Shown: piece after piece, positions 37,356 to 47,403 of the stretch | How positions within the stretch are numbered: the first letter of the stretch is position 1 | How the letters are laid out: every line of letters starts with the position of its first letter | NCBI GenBank assembly: GCA_035578155.1 | Contig: JAPWDM010000020.1 | Location: forward strand, 8,345,269 to 8,409,268 | Length of the DNA: 64,000 nt | From: Brachynemurus nebulosus | Taxonomy: Eukaryota; Arthropoda; Insecta; Neuroptera; Myrmeleontidae | Direction of reading: 5' to 3' | Made by a program: the position numbers and the translations under genes | Notes under the pieces: model-generated | The model's input: only the letters and a program-made list of their open reading frames with translations | Told to the model about the DNA's origin: nothing | The model's database searches: none

Positions 37356-37522
37356 ATAAGCGCATTACATATCTAACGAAACAACATTGTATTCTAATTT
37401 TATTCGAAAATTATTTGAACATAAATATTAAACAAATTCAAAGTGTTATTTAAAATATAAAAATTAAATGTTTTTGAAATTTTTTTATTTAAAATTTAAT
37501 TTTGGTGAGTTATTTAAGGAAT

Positions 37523-38013
37523 TTATAGTTTGTGTTTCGGAGTCTTCTCACCATGAGTATTGAAAAATATCACATTCTTTGCTTTACGATATACATACTT
37601 CCTCTAATTACAGACTCATCAAGTACTTATAAATTCGATTTTTTGAATTTTATGGCAATAATTTGTGCATTATTATGTAATTTTCAAATTGAAATGTTTT
37701 GTTGGTATTGATAATCTTTACATTATGAATACTTATGTTTGTAGTTTATTATTGTAACTGTTTTGATAGTCGATTTGTTATTATTATGTTATGGGTAAGT
37801 TTTCATGATACAAAGGTTATCAGTATCAATAAAACATTTCAATTTCAAAATTGCATAATAATGCACAAATTATTGACATCAAATTTAAAAAATCGAATTT
37901 TTAAGTACCTGATGAGTCTATAATTAGACGAAATATATATATTATATTGTAAAGCAGATAATGTGATATTTTTCAGTACTCATGGTGAGAAGACTCCTAA
38001 ACACAAAGTATAA
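37523..38013. mobile_element. About 490-bp foldback element
   Basis: Nearly a full palindrome. TTTGTGTTTCGGAGTCTTCT, CACCATGAGTAYTGAAAAAT and the following 150 bases recur inverted at the right end. The short plus-strand frame inside it is a by-product. Confidence 0.8.
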
Positions 38014-38418
38014 TTTTTTTTTATTGTAACAGGTACTATAAATCTAAGATACCTACTTAAAGGTTCAAAAAATAATTAACTTTCCGTTAGTTGCCAGACC
38101 TCCCAACCATATGTTAGTATGATTTTTATAATTGAATTGTTGTTTTATTTTAAGTTTTCGATTCCTGGTGATGAAATTGCTCCACAGGACTGTATTTAAG
38201 GTATCTAAGGCATTTATCGCATTTTTTGTTTTTTATAATTCGCGGCTATAATTCGAGATTTTGTGTGCCATTCTAGTCTATATATATCCCAAGATATTTG
38301 ACACTCGAGCTTCCCCTTAGGACATCATTTTAGAAACTCTATTTGTTCGTGTTCGATAGATCCGCCACAAAGACTTAAAGGCGTAAAGTAACCAGTATCT
38401 GTGAACGGCTATGATTTA
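38014..38418. other. Unassigned flank of the giant-TIR element
   Basis: No gene or repeat identified. This is the left target flank of the 7.3-kb insertion. Confidence 0.35.
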
Positions 38419-38788
38419 AATGGTAGTAGAATGGCTAGGCCGATTCTGTGACACCGTAAAACTAACCAACTTGAACCCTTTTGCCAATGTTTGAAATCGT
38501 GTAACTTTACGGTACTAGACATTCCGAACTGATGAGTCATCAAACTGTATCGATGTGCAAACCTTAACCTTTGACCCGGCACGTACCGAGTACATGTATT
38601 TAAAATTTGTTGTTGACATATGACCCCAACACTCGCTCATACTGTTGGCCTTGAAATTCCAAACACATGAGTCATCACCAGCAACCAAATTAATTTATCT
38701 TAACCCATTATGCATCATCACTATTTTCGTCACAATTTAGTTTTGTGTTAACCCATTACCCGCCATAGTTTTTGAATGCAAACCTAAC

Positions 38789-38842
38789 GCATGCGCAGAC
38801 TGAATTTAAGTACATGACGCATGCGCAGACTGAATTTTAGGT
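38789..38842 (+). repeat. Direct repeat ACGCATGCGCAGACTGAATT
   Basis: Two copies of ACGCATGCGCAGACTGAATT, spaced 31 bases apart, in the outer part of the arm. The core GCATGC is self-complementary. The mirrored pair lies at 45,314-45,370. Confidence 0.85.
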
Positions 38843-38859
38843 TACAATTTGATAGATGG

Positions 38860-39340
38860 GGTACACTACCGCATCAAAAATATGGGGAATACCCTAACTC
38901 GGGGGTGGCCCCAAACTTTTGACACGGTAGTGTACTTAAATTTTTGGTACACTGCCGTGTCAAAAGTGTGGACCCCCCCTGGCCAAAAAGGTATCATATC
39001 ACTTTTTGAAGCGTACTGTACGTGCAAACCTTGACCTCAACACGCGCTTGCCTTAATTGCGTCATCTTAAACGAACTATCACGTCAAAAATGTGGGGAAT
39101 ACCCTAACCCAGGAGTGGCCCCAAATTTTTGACGCCGTACTCTACTTAAATTTTTGGTACACTACCGTGTCAAAAGTGCGGGCCCCCTGAGTAAAAAGGT
39201 ATCCGATCACTTTTTGAAGCGTACTGTACGTGCAAACCTTAACCCCAACACGCGCTTGCCTTAATTGCGTCATTTTAAACGAACTACCAAGTCAAAAATG
39301 TGGGGAATACCCTAACCCACGGGATGGCCGCTAAATTTTG
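38860..39340 (+). repeat. Tandem units of about 210 bp with embedded hairpins
   Basis: TGGGGAATACCCTAAC occurs at about 38,883, 39,093 and 39,301, and the sequence between is shared. Each unit contains a GTACACTRCCGTGTCAAAA half-site facing its complement, so each unit can form a hairpin. The best is at 38,916-38,966. The right arm has the same units inverted (44,815-45,300). Confidence 0.8.
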
Positions 39341-40577
39341 TGGGGGGGCACTATACCAAGCGCTAGCCGCAATCATGACTTCAGACTCCAGATTCCAGAC
39401 TCCAGATTTCTGACCGCTACTGTACTGCCGGAAATTTGGGTGTCAACTGTAACTCAGGGGTTTTTGTGTATATTTAACCTTGGAAAATTCCAGGAATTTT
39501 TATCAGTTTTAACATAAACAAACAACTAATAATTAAATGTTTGTTTTAGCTGAATTATGATCGTAAGACTCATATAAGGAGTTTTTTTGGTATAAGAAAG
39601 ATGACGTCATGGAATATTAATGAGTTAAAAAATTGTTTAGTAAAAAATATCAACCATTGTAGGCCTCAAGCAAGAAATTATTTTTATCAGTTTTAATACT
39701 TTAACATTTAACCTACAGTGACCAATTTTTTAGTTAACTAACAGAAGTTCTTGAAATTTTAACAAGTTACAAAAAATATTACTTCTTATGGTGCACAACA
39801 TTTTTGAATTTGACTGTAGCACAAAACTGTTTCTATATCAAACGAAAATTATCTGAAATAATTCAGTATGTACATATGTATAGACTCTGTATATTAAAAA
39901 TATTTTATGTATACACTCTGTATATTGAGAATAAGAAAGAAAATTTGTATATAATTTTAATTTTTATGAATACTAGTAAACGAATTGTATAGCCATTTAT
40001 GAATAAGTATTAAATCTAATTATAAAATATAAATATTGCAAAAAATTTGTTTAATCAGCAAAATCAATGTATATCATTTTAATACTGATACATATTCATA
40101 TTAGGGTATAATAGTATTGTATTTATCATTTTTAAACAGAATAAAAGTTCAATTTTTGGTTTTAAATTACTATAAACACGTCGCTTAATATAAAAAAGAT
40201 AACAGCATTGAGTTTTACTAAATTTTTAAGTCTGTAAAATCAAAATTTTTATAGACTAGAACATTTTGAATTTGCTACTCTATCATTAACATACAAATAA
40301 TATCATGTATATATAACGGGTGTATATTTAGTATTTTTAGTAAATATTTTAGTATACAGGGTGTATCATGAAATATGCTTTTCAATTAGAACAATAAATT
40401 TCATAAGATTTTTGTTAATACTCTTATAGGTTAATGAAAGAAACTTTTTGCTGTAAAAAATAGGGGAATGCAGAGTAATAATTAAATAAAACGCACATAT
40501 TTTTTTTTTTTTTAATTTTATTTATAGAATATGTATACAAAAAATTAAATTGCTTAAATCTATATATTACTTAAAAT

Positions 40578-41063
40578 CTATTTATTTTCCATATAAAAAT
40601 TTTTTAAAAGAATACAATTTTCTAATGAACAAATTTTATCTGAATGAAGCATACAGCGTCTTGAATAATATTCATCTCGCAGAATGGAAATCTTCGGTAC
40701 ATCAAATATTTCTTCCAAATTCAAAATCCACGGCTGGTTTTCGGTACCATCAAACAAACTTGATATCCATTTCTTCTTTTCACCACCCTTGACGTATATA
40801 ACATCATACTTCTTTAATATAGGTTTCAATATGGTATGAAGTTTTTTGTATGGAATAAATCCATACGACCAAGGTATCCCATGCCAATTTCGGTAAAGCC
40901 AACTGGCTACTCGTTGATATTTCTTCGGCAACTCGTTGAAATCAAACGGTGCGTCGAATATAAGATGTAATATATCATCCGAATTTTCTGCAGCAATACC
41001 AACTTCTTTAAAATAAAATTCGTTGTTAGCTCCTTGATAGCCTTGTATGTCAAGAAACGCCAT
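40578..41063 (-). CDS. Nuclease-like protein with N-terminal DIQG motif, left copy
   Basis: An intact frame of 161 codons starting at ATG 41,061-41,063. The first 47 bases lie outside the TIR and the rest inside it. The N-terminus MAFLDIQGYQG, followed by FYFKEVGI, resembles a group of small insect-element proteins that I believe have an RNase H/DEDD-exonuclease-like fold, in which the D of DIQG would be catalytic. Later blocks are WHGIPWSYGF, YVKGGEKKKW and a C-terminal CMLHSD...CSLENC pair of Cys/His positions. Function is inferred from memory of the family, not demonstrated. TATATAAAG at 41,110-41,118 upstream is a plausible TATA box. This is the only one of the two copies with the native start. 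Confidence 0.65.
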   Translation of the reverse strand: MAFLDIQGYQGANNEFYFKEVGIAAENSDDILHLIFDAPFDFNELPKKYQRVASWLYRNWHGIPWSYGFIPYKKLHTILKPILKKYDVIYVKGGEKKKWISSLFDGTENQPWILNLEEIFDVPKISILRDEYYSRRCMLHSDKICSLENCILLKNFYMENK

Positions 41064-41109
41064 TTTTTACCGCCACCGTAGAACTGAAATTATTCACACA
41101 ATCCACAAC

Positions 41110-41118
41110 TTTATATAG
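41110..41118 (-). promoter_or_regulatory. TATA box of the left nuclease-like gene
   Basis: CTATATAAAG on the minus strand, about 47-55 bases before the ATG. It lies in the unique centre, so the right copy has no such promoter. Confidence 0.45.
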
Positions 41119-41226
41119 AATAATTAAAAGTGGTGGGGGTAGTTAGTTAATTTGTGGAACGTATTCGAAAATGGCTATTAATAGCTATTGCTAGTTTACC
41201 ATCAAATTACAAACTGTTAATAATAT

Positions 41227-41403
41227 TTAGCACATTTGTGAGTACCAGGTTCTTTTCACTTTAAGACCTAGTGATTTAAGGAATGCTAAATTTTCAGGTG
41301 AAATGTGTTGTTGCTCAAAAGTTTTACGTTTAATGATCTTAGGTTTCGAAAGTCCTTTGCTAGGTTCTCTAGCGGTGGACTGCGCTGAATTGTAAATTAA
41401 CAT
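41227..41403 (-). CDS. 58-residue basic protein with SPENLAFLKSLGL motif
   Basis: The ATG at 41,401-41,403 is preferred; the frame extends further up only with GTG. The protein has a basic middle (KPKIIKRK) and ends with SPENLAFLKSLGLKVKRTWY. A short C-terminal motif of the form (L/S)-T/P-x-E-N-x-x-F-L-x-S-L-G-L recurs, in my recollection, in small genes of polymerase B elements of insects. No function is known to me. TATAAAATAG lies about 110 bases upstream on the same strand (41,513-41,521), which suggests its own promoter. Confidence 0.5.
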   Translation of the reverse strand: MLIYNSAQSTAREPSKGLSKPKIIKRKTFEQQHISPENLAFLKSLGLKVKRTWYSQMC

Positions 41404-41512
41404 GGTTCCAAAATGTAATTGTTTTACCACGAAAGTATAATTTTCAACGAAAGAGATGTTAACTCTTTGACAACCACCGGTAAATAGATAATATTTTATG
41501 TAAGTTCAACTA

Positions 41513-41521
41513 TTTTATACC
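41513..41521 (-). promoter_or_regulatory. TATA box of the 58-residue gene
   Basis: GGGTATAAAATAGTTG on the minus strand, about 110 bases before the ATG. Confidence 0.4.
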
Positions 41522-41575
41522 CTTCAACCATGATAAGGTGTATAAGCTTGAGTATAACTCAGCAAATTATATAGC

Positions 41576-41795
41576 GGTGGTGACGTAACACACAAATGCG
41601 GTGGTTGTGTTGCGTTTGTGGCGGTGGCGGTGTTTGTGTAGCGGTTGTGTGGTGGTGGCGGTGGTGTTTGTGTGGCGGTGGCGGTGGTGTTTGTGTGGTG
41701 GCGGCGGTGGTGTTTGTGTGGCGGTGGTATTTGTATGGTGGTTTCGGTGGTTGTGTGGTGGTTGTGGGGGTGGCGGGGTAGCAGCGGTGTTTGCG
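41576..41795 (+). repeat. GTGGCGGT/GTGTTTGTG-type array
   Basis: Irregular GGTGGC, GGTGGT and GTTTGTGTG units over about 220 bases. The plus strand is G/T-rich with very few A. Long Gly/Val or Pro/His/Thr frames on both strands are artefacts. It lies downstream of the zinc-finger gene and is complementary in sense to the CCACCG array at its other end. Confidence 0.85.
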
Positions 41796-41900
41796 GCTGA
41801 CGTGCACAACTTTATCATTAATTCAATCGAAGCAGCAATTTACTGTAGACAATAAATCGGTGGTGACATCTCGCGGTGTTTGTTGAACGCAATATCTAAA

Positions 41901-42767
41901 TTAATCATCATCATAATCGCTAGCATCTTCTTTATCAGTTTCATCCAGATAATCACCTAGTGGCTCAATAACATCAGCCTTTTGAAGTTCACGAAGTATA
42001 GAGAATATTTCTTGACCGACAGTAGTTTCTCTTAAAGCATCTAACTCTTCGATTGAAGCTTCACTATCGTCAACGTTAAACAACATGTTTTTATTTTCCT
42101 CTAAACTCCGAATAATATTGAGTATTTTTTCACCAGTCTCTGAAGTCTCATATAAACGTCGTAATTCATCTATTAAAGTATTAGGATTATGCCAGTATTT
42201 TATTTTTTTCGATTGCCCATTAGCATTTTCCGAGTCGTTGTATTTGATACGCTTAGCAAGTAGTTCTTGATCCGTTGAATTGACTGGACGTTTTATTGCT
42301 ATTCGTTCATTAGAATCCTCAACTTTATTTTGAGTTTCTTTGATTAATAAAATATCCAAAAGGGTTTGCAAAGCTGTAGTTAACTTGGGAATGATAACAG
42401 TTCCATTATCAGAAGTGGTTAAAACCCTGTTATTAGACTCATCGCTGGGTGTGTAAACATTATTTTGATTTCTTAAATTATTAAATTTAGTTTGAATTGC
42501 TTTTGATGCAGCTTTAATTCTTTGTTCAAGTGGATTGACCCTTTCTTCAACTTTATTGTTTAGAAATTCATCATCAACATCATTCCTCCCGGTATCATAA
42601 CTAGATAAGTCATCAGCCGTGTCTAATGTTTGTCTTTTTAGCGGATCAAGAGAGTAACTATTTTCAAACCTTTTTGGTGAAAATTCCCGCATATGTGTAT
42701 TTCTTATATGACGTGAAAGAGAATCTTTCCGCGAGAAGCTTTTATAGCACCGCGTACACTCGAACAT
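41901..42767 (-). CDS. C2H2 zinc-finger protein of the giant-TIR element
   Basis: An intact 288-codon gene with ATG at 42,765-42,767. A single C2H2 finger occupies residues 3-25 (CTRCYKSFSRKDSLSRHIRNTH), very like the first finger of the polymerase protein at 14,395. Residues 30-170 are polar and low in order, with basic patches. Two related helical modules follow: NPNTLIDELRRLYE...ILNIIRSLEE at about residues 188-224, and SIEELDALRE...IFSILRELQKADVI at about 229-265. The protein ends in an acidic DYDDD tail. The likely role is DNA binding, perhaps at the TIR, with the helical modules mediating assembly. That role is inference. TATATAAG at 42,831-42,838 upstream is a plausible promoter. Confidence 0.7.
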   Translation of the reverse strand: MFECTRCYKSFSRKDSLSRHIRNTHMREFSPKRFENSYSLDPLKRQTLDTADDLSSYDTGRNDVDDEFLNNKVEERVNPLEQRIKAASKAIQTKFNNLRNQNNVYTPSDESNNRVLTTSDNGTVIIPKLTTALQTLLDILLIKETQNKVEDSNERIAIKRPVNSTDQELLAKRIKYNDSENANGQSKKIKYWHNPNTLIDELRRLYETSETGEKILNIIRSLEENKNMLFNVDDSEASIEELDALRETTVGQEIFSILRELQKADVIEPLGDYLDETDKEDASDYDDD

Positions 42768-42830
42768 TATAATAGATGTGTAAAGCTCAACTAGTCTTAC
42801 AAGATTAATTCAGAATTGTGTTAGCGATTA

Positions 42831-42838
42831 CTTATATA
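42831..42838 (-). promoter_or_regulatory. TATA box of the zinc-finger gene
   Basis: GTATATAAGTAATCGC on the minus strand, about 65 bases before the ATG and right after the CCACCG array. Confidence 0.5.
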
Positions 42839-42839
42839 C

Positions 42840-42942
42840 TCCACCACCACCACCACCGCCACCGCCACCACCACCGCCACCACCGCCGCCGCCGCCACCG
42901 CCACCACCGCCGCCACCACCACCGCCGCCGCCGCCGCCGCAA
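42840..42942 (+). repeat. CCACCG/CCGCCG trinucleotide array
   Basis: About 34 triplets of CCA, CCG and CCGCCG type upstream of the zinc-finger gene. Alanine/valine frames across it on the minus strand are artefacts. Confidence 0.9.
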
Positions 42943-43053
42943 ACACCACATCTGAGTTGCTCATTTTACTCCATGAAGTAGCTGTTGACATCCGGCTTAC
43001 ACATTTTGCCCCCATTACGCTCTTTCGATTCGGAAATTAGTTTAGAAAAATGA

Positions 43054-43578
43054 ATGAAGAGCCATATGCAAGTGTCAGGTGACTCAACACCAACATTAGA
43101 ATACTTTCTCCTGAATATAGGCAATTACATTGCGTTGCATTATTTTAAAGAAGTTGGTATTGCTGCAGAAAATTCGGATGATATATTACATCTTATATTC
43201 GACGCACCGTTTGATTTCAACGAGTTGCCGAAGAAATATCAACGAGTAGCCAGTTGGCTTTACCGAAATTGGCATGGGATACCTTGGTCGTATGGATTTA
43301 TTCCATACAAAAAACTTCATACCATATTGAAACCTATATTAAAGAAGTATGATGTTATATACGTCAAGGGTGGTGAAAAGAAGAAATGGATATCAAGTTT
43401 GTTTGATGGTACCGAAAACCAGCCGTGGATTTTGAATTTGGAAGAAATATTTGATGTACCGAAGATTTCCATTCTGCGAGATGAATATTATTCAAGACGC
43501 TGTATGCTTCATTCAGATAAAATTTGTTCATTAGAAAATTGTATTCTTTTAAAAAATTTTTATATGGAAAATAAATAG
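43054..43578 (+). pseudogene. Nuclease-like gene, right copy, with replaced 5' end
   Basis: Identical in protein to the left copy from YFKEVGI to the stop, because this part lies in the TIR. At the arm boundary (43,140) the native start and DIQG motif are missing. The open frame instead continues into unrelated unique sequence beginning MKSHMQVSGDS. The presumed first catalytic Asp is therefore lost. The frame could be translated, but its promoter and leader are unknown. I treat it as a 5'-truncated copy made when the arm was duplicated. Confidence 0.7.
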
Positions 43579-45731
43579 ATTTTAAGTAATATATAGATTT
43601 AAGCAATTTAATTTTTTGTATACATATTCTATAAATAAAATTAAAAAAAAAAAAAATATGTGCGTTTTATTTAATTATTACCCTGCATTCCCCTATTTTT
43701 TACAGCAAAAAGTTTCTTTCATTAACCTATAAGAGTATTAACAAAAATCTTATGAAATTTATTGTTCTAATGTAAAAGCATATTTCATGATACACCCTGT
43801 ATACTAAAATATTTACTAAAAATACTAAATATACACCCGTTATATATACATGATATTATTTGTATGTTAATGATAGAGTAGCAAATTCAAAATGTTCTAG
43901 TCTATAAAAATTTTGATTTTACAGACTTAAAAATTTAGTAAAACTCAATGCTGTTATCTTTTTTATATTAAGCGACGTGTTTATAGTAATTTAAAACCAA
44001 AAATTGAACTTTTATTCTGTTTAAAAATGATAAATACAATACTATTATACCCTAATATGAATATGTATCAGTATTAAAATGATATACATTGATTTTGCTG
44101 ATTAAACAAATTTTTTGCAATATTTATATTTTATAATTAGATTTAATACTTATTCATAAATGGCTATACAATTCGTTTACTAGTATTCATAAAAATTAAA
44201 ATTATATACAAATTTTCTTTCTTATTCTCAATATACAGAGTGTATACATAAAATATTTTTAATATACAGAGTCTATACATATGTACATACTGAATTATTT
44301 CAGATAATTTTCGTTTGATATAGAAACAGTTTTGTGCTACAGTCAAATTCAAAAATGTTGTGCACCATAAGAAGTAATATTTTTTGTAACTTGTTAAAAT
44401 TTCAAGAACTTCTGTTAGTTAACTAAAAAATTGGTCACTGTAGGTTAAATGTTAAAGTATTAAAACTGATAAAAATAATTTCTTGCTTGAGGCCTACAAT
44501 GGTTGATATTTTTTACTAAACAATTTTTTAACTCATTAATATTCCATGACGTCATCTTTCTTATGCCAAAAAAACTCCTTATATGAGTCTTACGATCATA
44601 ATTCAGCTAAAACAAACATTTAATTATTAGTTGTTTGTTTATGTTAAAACTGATAAAAATTCCTGGAATTTTCCAAGGTTAAATATACACAAAAACCCCT
44701 GAGTTACAGTTGACACCCAAATTTCCGGCAGTACAGTAGCGGTCAGAAATCTGGAGTCTGGAATCTGGAGTCTGAAGTCATGATTGCGGCTAGCGCTTGG
44801 TATAGTGCCCCCCCACAAAATTTAGCGGCCATCCCGTGGGTTAGGGTATTCCCCACATTTTTGACTTGGTAGTTCGTTTAAAATGACGCAATTAAGGCAA
44901 GCGCGTGTTGGGGTTAAGGTTTGCACGTACAGTACGCTTCAAAAAGTGATCGGATACCTTTTTACTCAGGGGGCCCGCACTTTTGACACGGTAGTGTACC
45001 AAAAATTTAAGTACAGTACGGCGTCAAAAATTTGGGGCCACTCCTGGGTTAGGGTATTCCCCACATTTTTGACGTGATAGTTCGTTTAAGATGACGCAAT
45101 TAAGGCAAGCGCGTGTTGAGGTCAAGGTTTGCACGTACAGTACGCTTCAAAAAGTGATATGATACCTTTTTGGCCAGGGGGGGTCCACACTTTTGACATG
45201 GCAGTGTACCAAAAATTTAAGTACACTACCGTGTCAAAAGTTTGGGGCCACCCCCGAGTTAGGGTATTCCCCATATTTTTGATGCGGTAGTGTACCCCAT
45301 CTATCAAATTGTAACCTAAAATTCAGTCTGCGCATGCGTCATGTACTTAAATTCAGTCTGCGCATGCGTTAGGTTTGCATTCAAAAACTATGGCGGGTAA
45401 TGGGTTAACACAAAACTAAATTGTGACGAAAATAGTGATGATGCATAATGGGTTAAGATAAATTAATTTGGTTGCTGGTGATGACTCATGTGTTTGGAAT
45501 TTCAAGGCCAACAGTATGAGCGAGTGTTGGGGTCATATGTCAACAACAAATTTTAAATACATGTACTCGGTACGTGCCGGGTCAAAGGTTAAGGTTTGCA
45601 CATCCATACAGTTTGATGACTCATCAGTTCGGAATGTCTAGTACCGTAAAGTTACACGATTTCAAACATTGGCAAAAGGGTTCAAGTTGGTTAGTTTTAC
45701 GGTGTCACAGAATCGGCCTAGCCATTCTACT
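43140..45731 (-). repeat. Right arm of the giant TIR
   Basis: Inverted near-identical copy of 38,425-41,016. It ends with CCATTCTACT followed by AATGGT. Short open frames mirrored in both arms, such as the 62-codon MNLTVAQNCF frame, show no recognisable features. Confidence 0.95.
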
Positions 45732-45732
45732 A

Positions 45733-46010
45733 ATGGTCAGTAGAAAATTACAGTTTTGGTCAGTAAGAAAATATAAACGGTAAGTTTAATAACAGATTTG
45801 GCGGTAAAATGTGAGCAGTAAAAAATATAGAAACGGACAGTAGAATATTTTGAAATGAGCAGTTTAATATATACCTGGCTTGTTAAAAATTCAATTGGTC
45901 AGGAAAATTAATAATTGGCCAGTAACTTGTGAGCAGTTATTAAATCGAAATTGGTCAGCTAAAAAACTTGAAATAGGTGGTTTTATAAATACTAATGCAG
46001 TAAAAAATAT
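45733..46010 (+). repeat. Array of GGTCAGTA/GAGCAGTA motifs
   Basis: At least ten motifs of the type GGTCAGTA, GGCCAGTA, GGACAGTA or GAGCAGTA, spaced about 20-40 bases apart and all in one orientation. The opposite orientation is found at 47,290-47,403 and 49,512-49,670. Confidence 0.65.
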
Positions 46011-47280
46011 TTAAATAATTTTTATTATTAAAATTGAAGCTAACAATAGACATTTAGAAAAAAAATGTAAACTTTTACAAACATAAAGAGTTGTATCCAA
46101 GTAATTTACCTAAAAAATAATAATTTAACATGTTTGTTTTCTTCTAGATTTTGGGTGAAATAAAGAAAGTATGCACTACGAAAATGATTTATTTAAATAA
46201 TTTAAAATCGAAATACAATTTTAACTGGAAAGAAACCTTAATTTAAATCAAAATAAAAAAATGACTTTATTGAAAGCTACGCTGGATTACATGTGGAAAG
46301 AGGAGAGTCAAAATCGAGTTACGTATAGTTTTATTTGGAAAAGTTAAACAAACATGAATTTGAATGTGAAAATTCATGAATAATCTTGAATTACTCATGA
46401 GGTGCTTAATATTTTGAATATTTTGAATCAAACAATACTTCCTCAAGCGAATTATGTAACCATGTGGTCACACAATCTTTACATTAAAATTCAAGATTAT
46501 TGTCAGGGGACGTGGTTTTTAAGGAAATTTGAATAAGCTGCCAAAAAGTGCCTTAATTTTCATATTTTATAATAAAAAGGCTATTATTTAAATTGAATGT
46601 TTTTTGGAATTGGTAAGAAAAAAACCTACGCTCCACTATTGGGGGGGGGGAGTTAAGGGAAAAAGTCACCTGTAGTGTACATGGAAGGGGGAGGGGTTCA
46701 AAAATTAACCAAAATGGTAGCTTATGGATGCTCCCTAAGTAGTATTATTTATTAATAAAAATTTTAATATTAGATTAAAATTCATCTACAATTATTTCAA
46801 TAAATTTACTGTGGTTTTAAATTATTTTTGAACATTATTTTGTCGTATAGCTCACTTTTATTATAACAAGTTTTCCTTATGTTAAAATTTGTGTGTCCTT
46901 GGTTGTTGGAAACACTCTGAATATGAATTTCTTTTCAACCATATTTTTATCATATTTGGTTAACTTAGATTTATAAAATTCTATAACGGTAAAAGAATTC
47001 GAATTTTAATTGTTGATATTCAATCATAAAATTTCATTGAATATATTATAATTAAAATATATTTCATTGAAAATATAATTCCTTTAGGTCCTTTAAGATA
47101 AGTATACCTAGACTAATCTTATTTTGCTAGCGTCCTAATTGCATTTTTGATAAAACATAATAACAAAACATTAATTTTCGCGCTGCGCTATCGCAAAATA
47201 TTCAACATTTTTGGCTTAAATTTCACTCTATTTTCAACCAAAATAACGTTTGACTATTATTGTATTCTGGGAATTGGCAA
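46011..47280. other. AT-rich interior without recognisable gene
   Basis: Only a G10 run near 46,640 stands out. No supported coding region. Confidence 0.4.
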
Positions 47281-47289
47281 ATTATTTAT

Positions 47290-47403
47290 TTAACTGCCCG
47301 TTTAGATATTTTATTGACCATTTAGTTATTTTGCTGACCATATATTTATTTTACTGACCGTTTAGTTATTTTACTGATCATTTATTTATTTTACTGACCA
47401 TTG
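47290..47403 (-). repeat. ACTGACC motif array, first part
   Basis: Five ACTGACC/TTGACC motifs about 20 bases apart, separated by (A/G)TTTAKTTATTTT. The array resumes after the insertion at 49,512. Confidence 0.65.

Larger units (their letters stand above)
38425..41016 (+). repeat. Left arm of the giant TIR
   Basis: Pairs base for base with the right arm. I saw only scattered differences, for example CTCTACTT versus CTGTACTT near 39,142. The inner boundary is exact at 41,016, where TTATTTTAAAG (minus strand) is the last shared block. Confidence 0.95.
38425..45731 (-). mobile_element. 7.3-kb giant-TIR element, Polinton-like and reduced
   Basis: Two arms of 2,592 bp each (38,425-41,016 and 43,140-45,731) are inverted and nearly identical. 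Both ends start AGTAGAATGGCTAGG, and the 6-bp repeat AATGGT flanks them (38,419-38,424 and 45,732-45,737). About 71% of the element is TIR. The central 2.1 kb holds a zinc-finger gene and a 58-codon gene on the minus strand, and a nuclease-like gene straddles each arm boundary. Terminal AG with a 6-bp duplication matches Polinton/Maverick practice and the 11.6-kb element in this window. No polymerase, integrase or capsid gene is present, so it presumably relied on proteins supplied in trans. Near-identity of the arms suggests recent insertion or ongoing gene conversion. Confidence 0.85.

Noticed and set aside
40550..40792. 80-codon plus-strand frame, mirrored at 43,364-43,606
   Set aside because: It lies antisense to the nuclease-like gene and is open only as a shadow of it.
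41559..41855. His/Pro/Thr-rich and Gly/Val/Cys-rich frames
   Set aside because: They are products of the GTGGCGGT array in several phases on both strands.
42821..43015. Ala/Val-rich minus-strand frame
   Set aside because: It is a product of the CCACCG array.
44883..45783. Short frames in the right arm
   Set aside because: They overlap the hairpin units, differ between arms and show no protein features.
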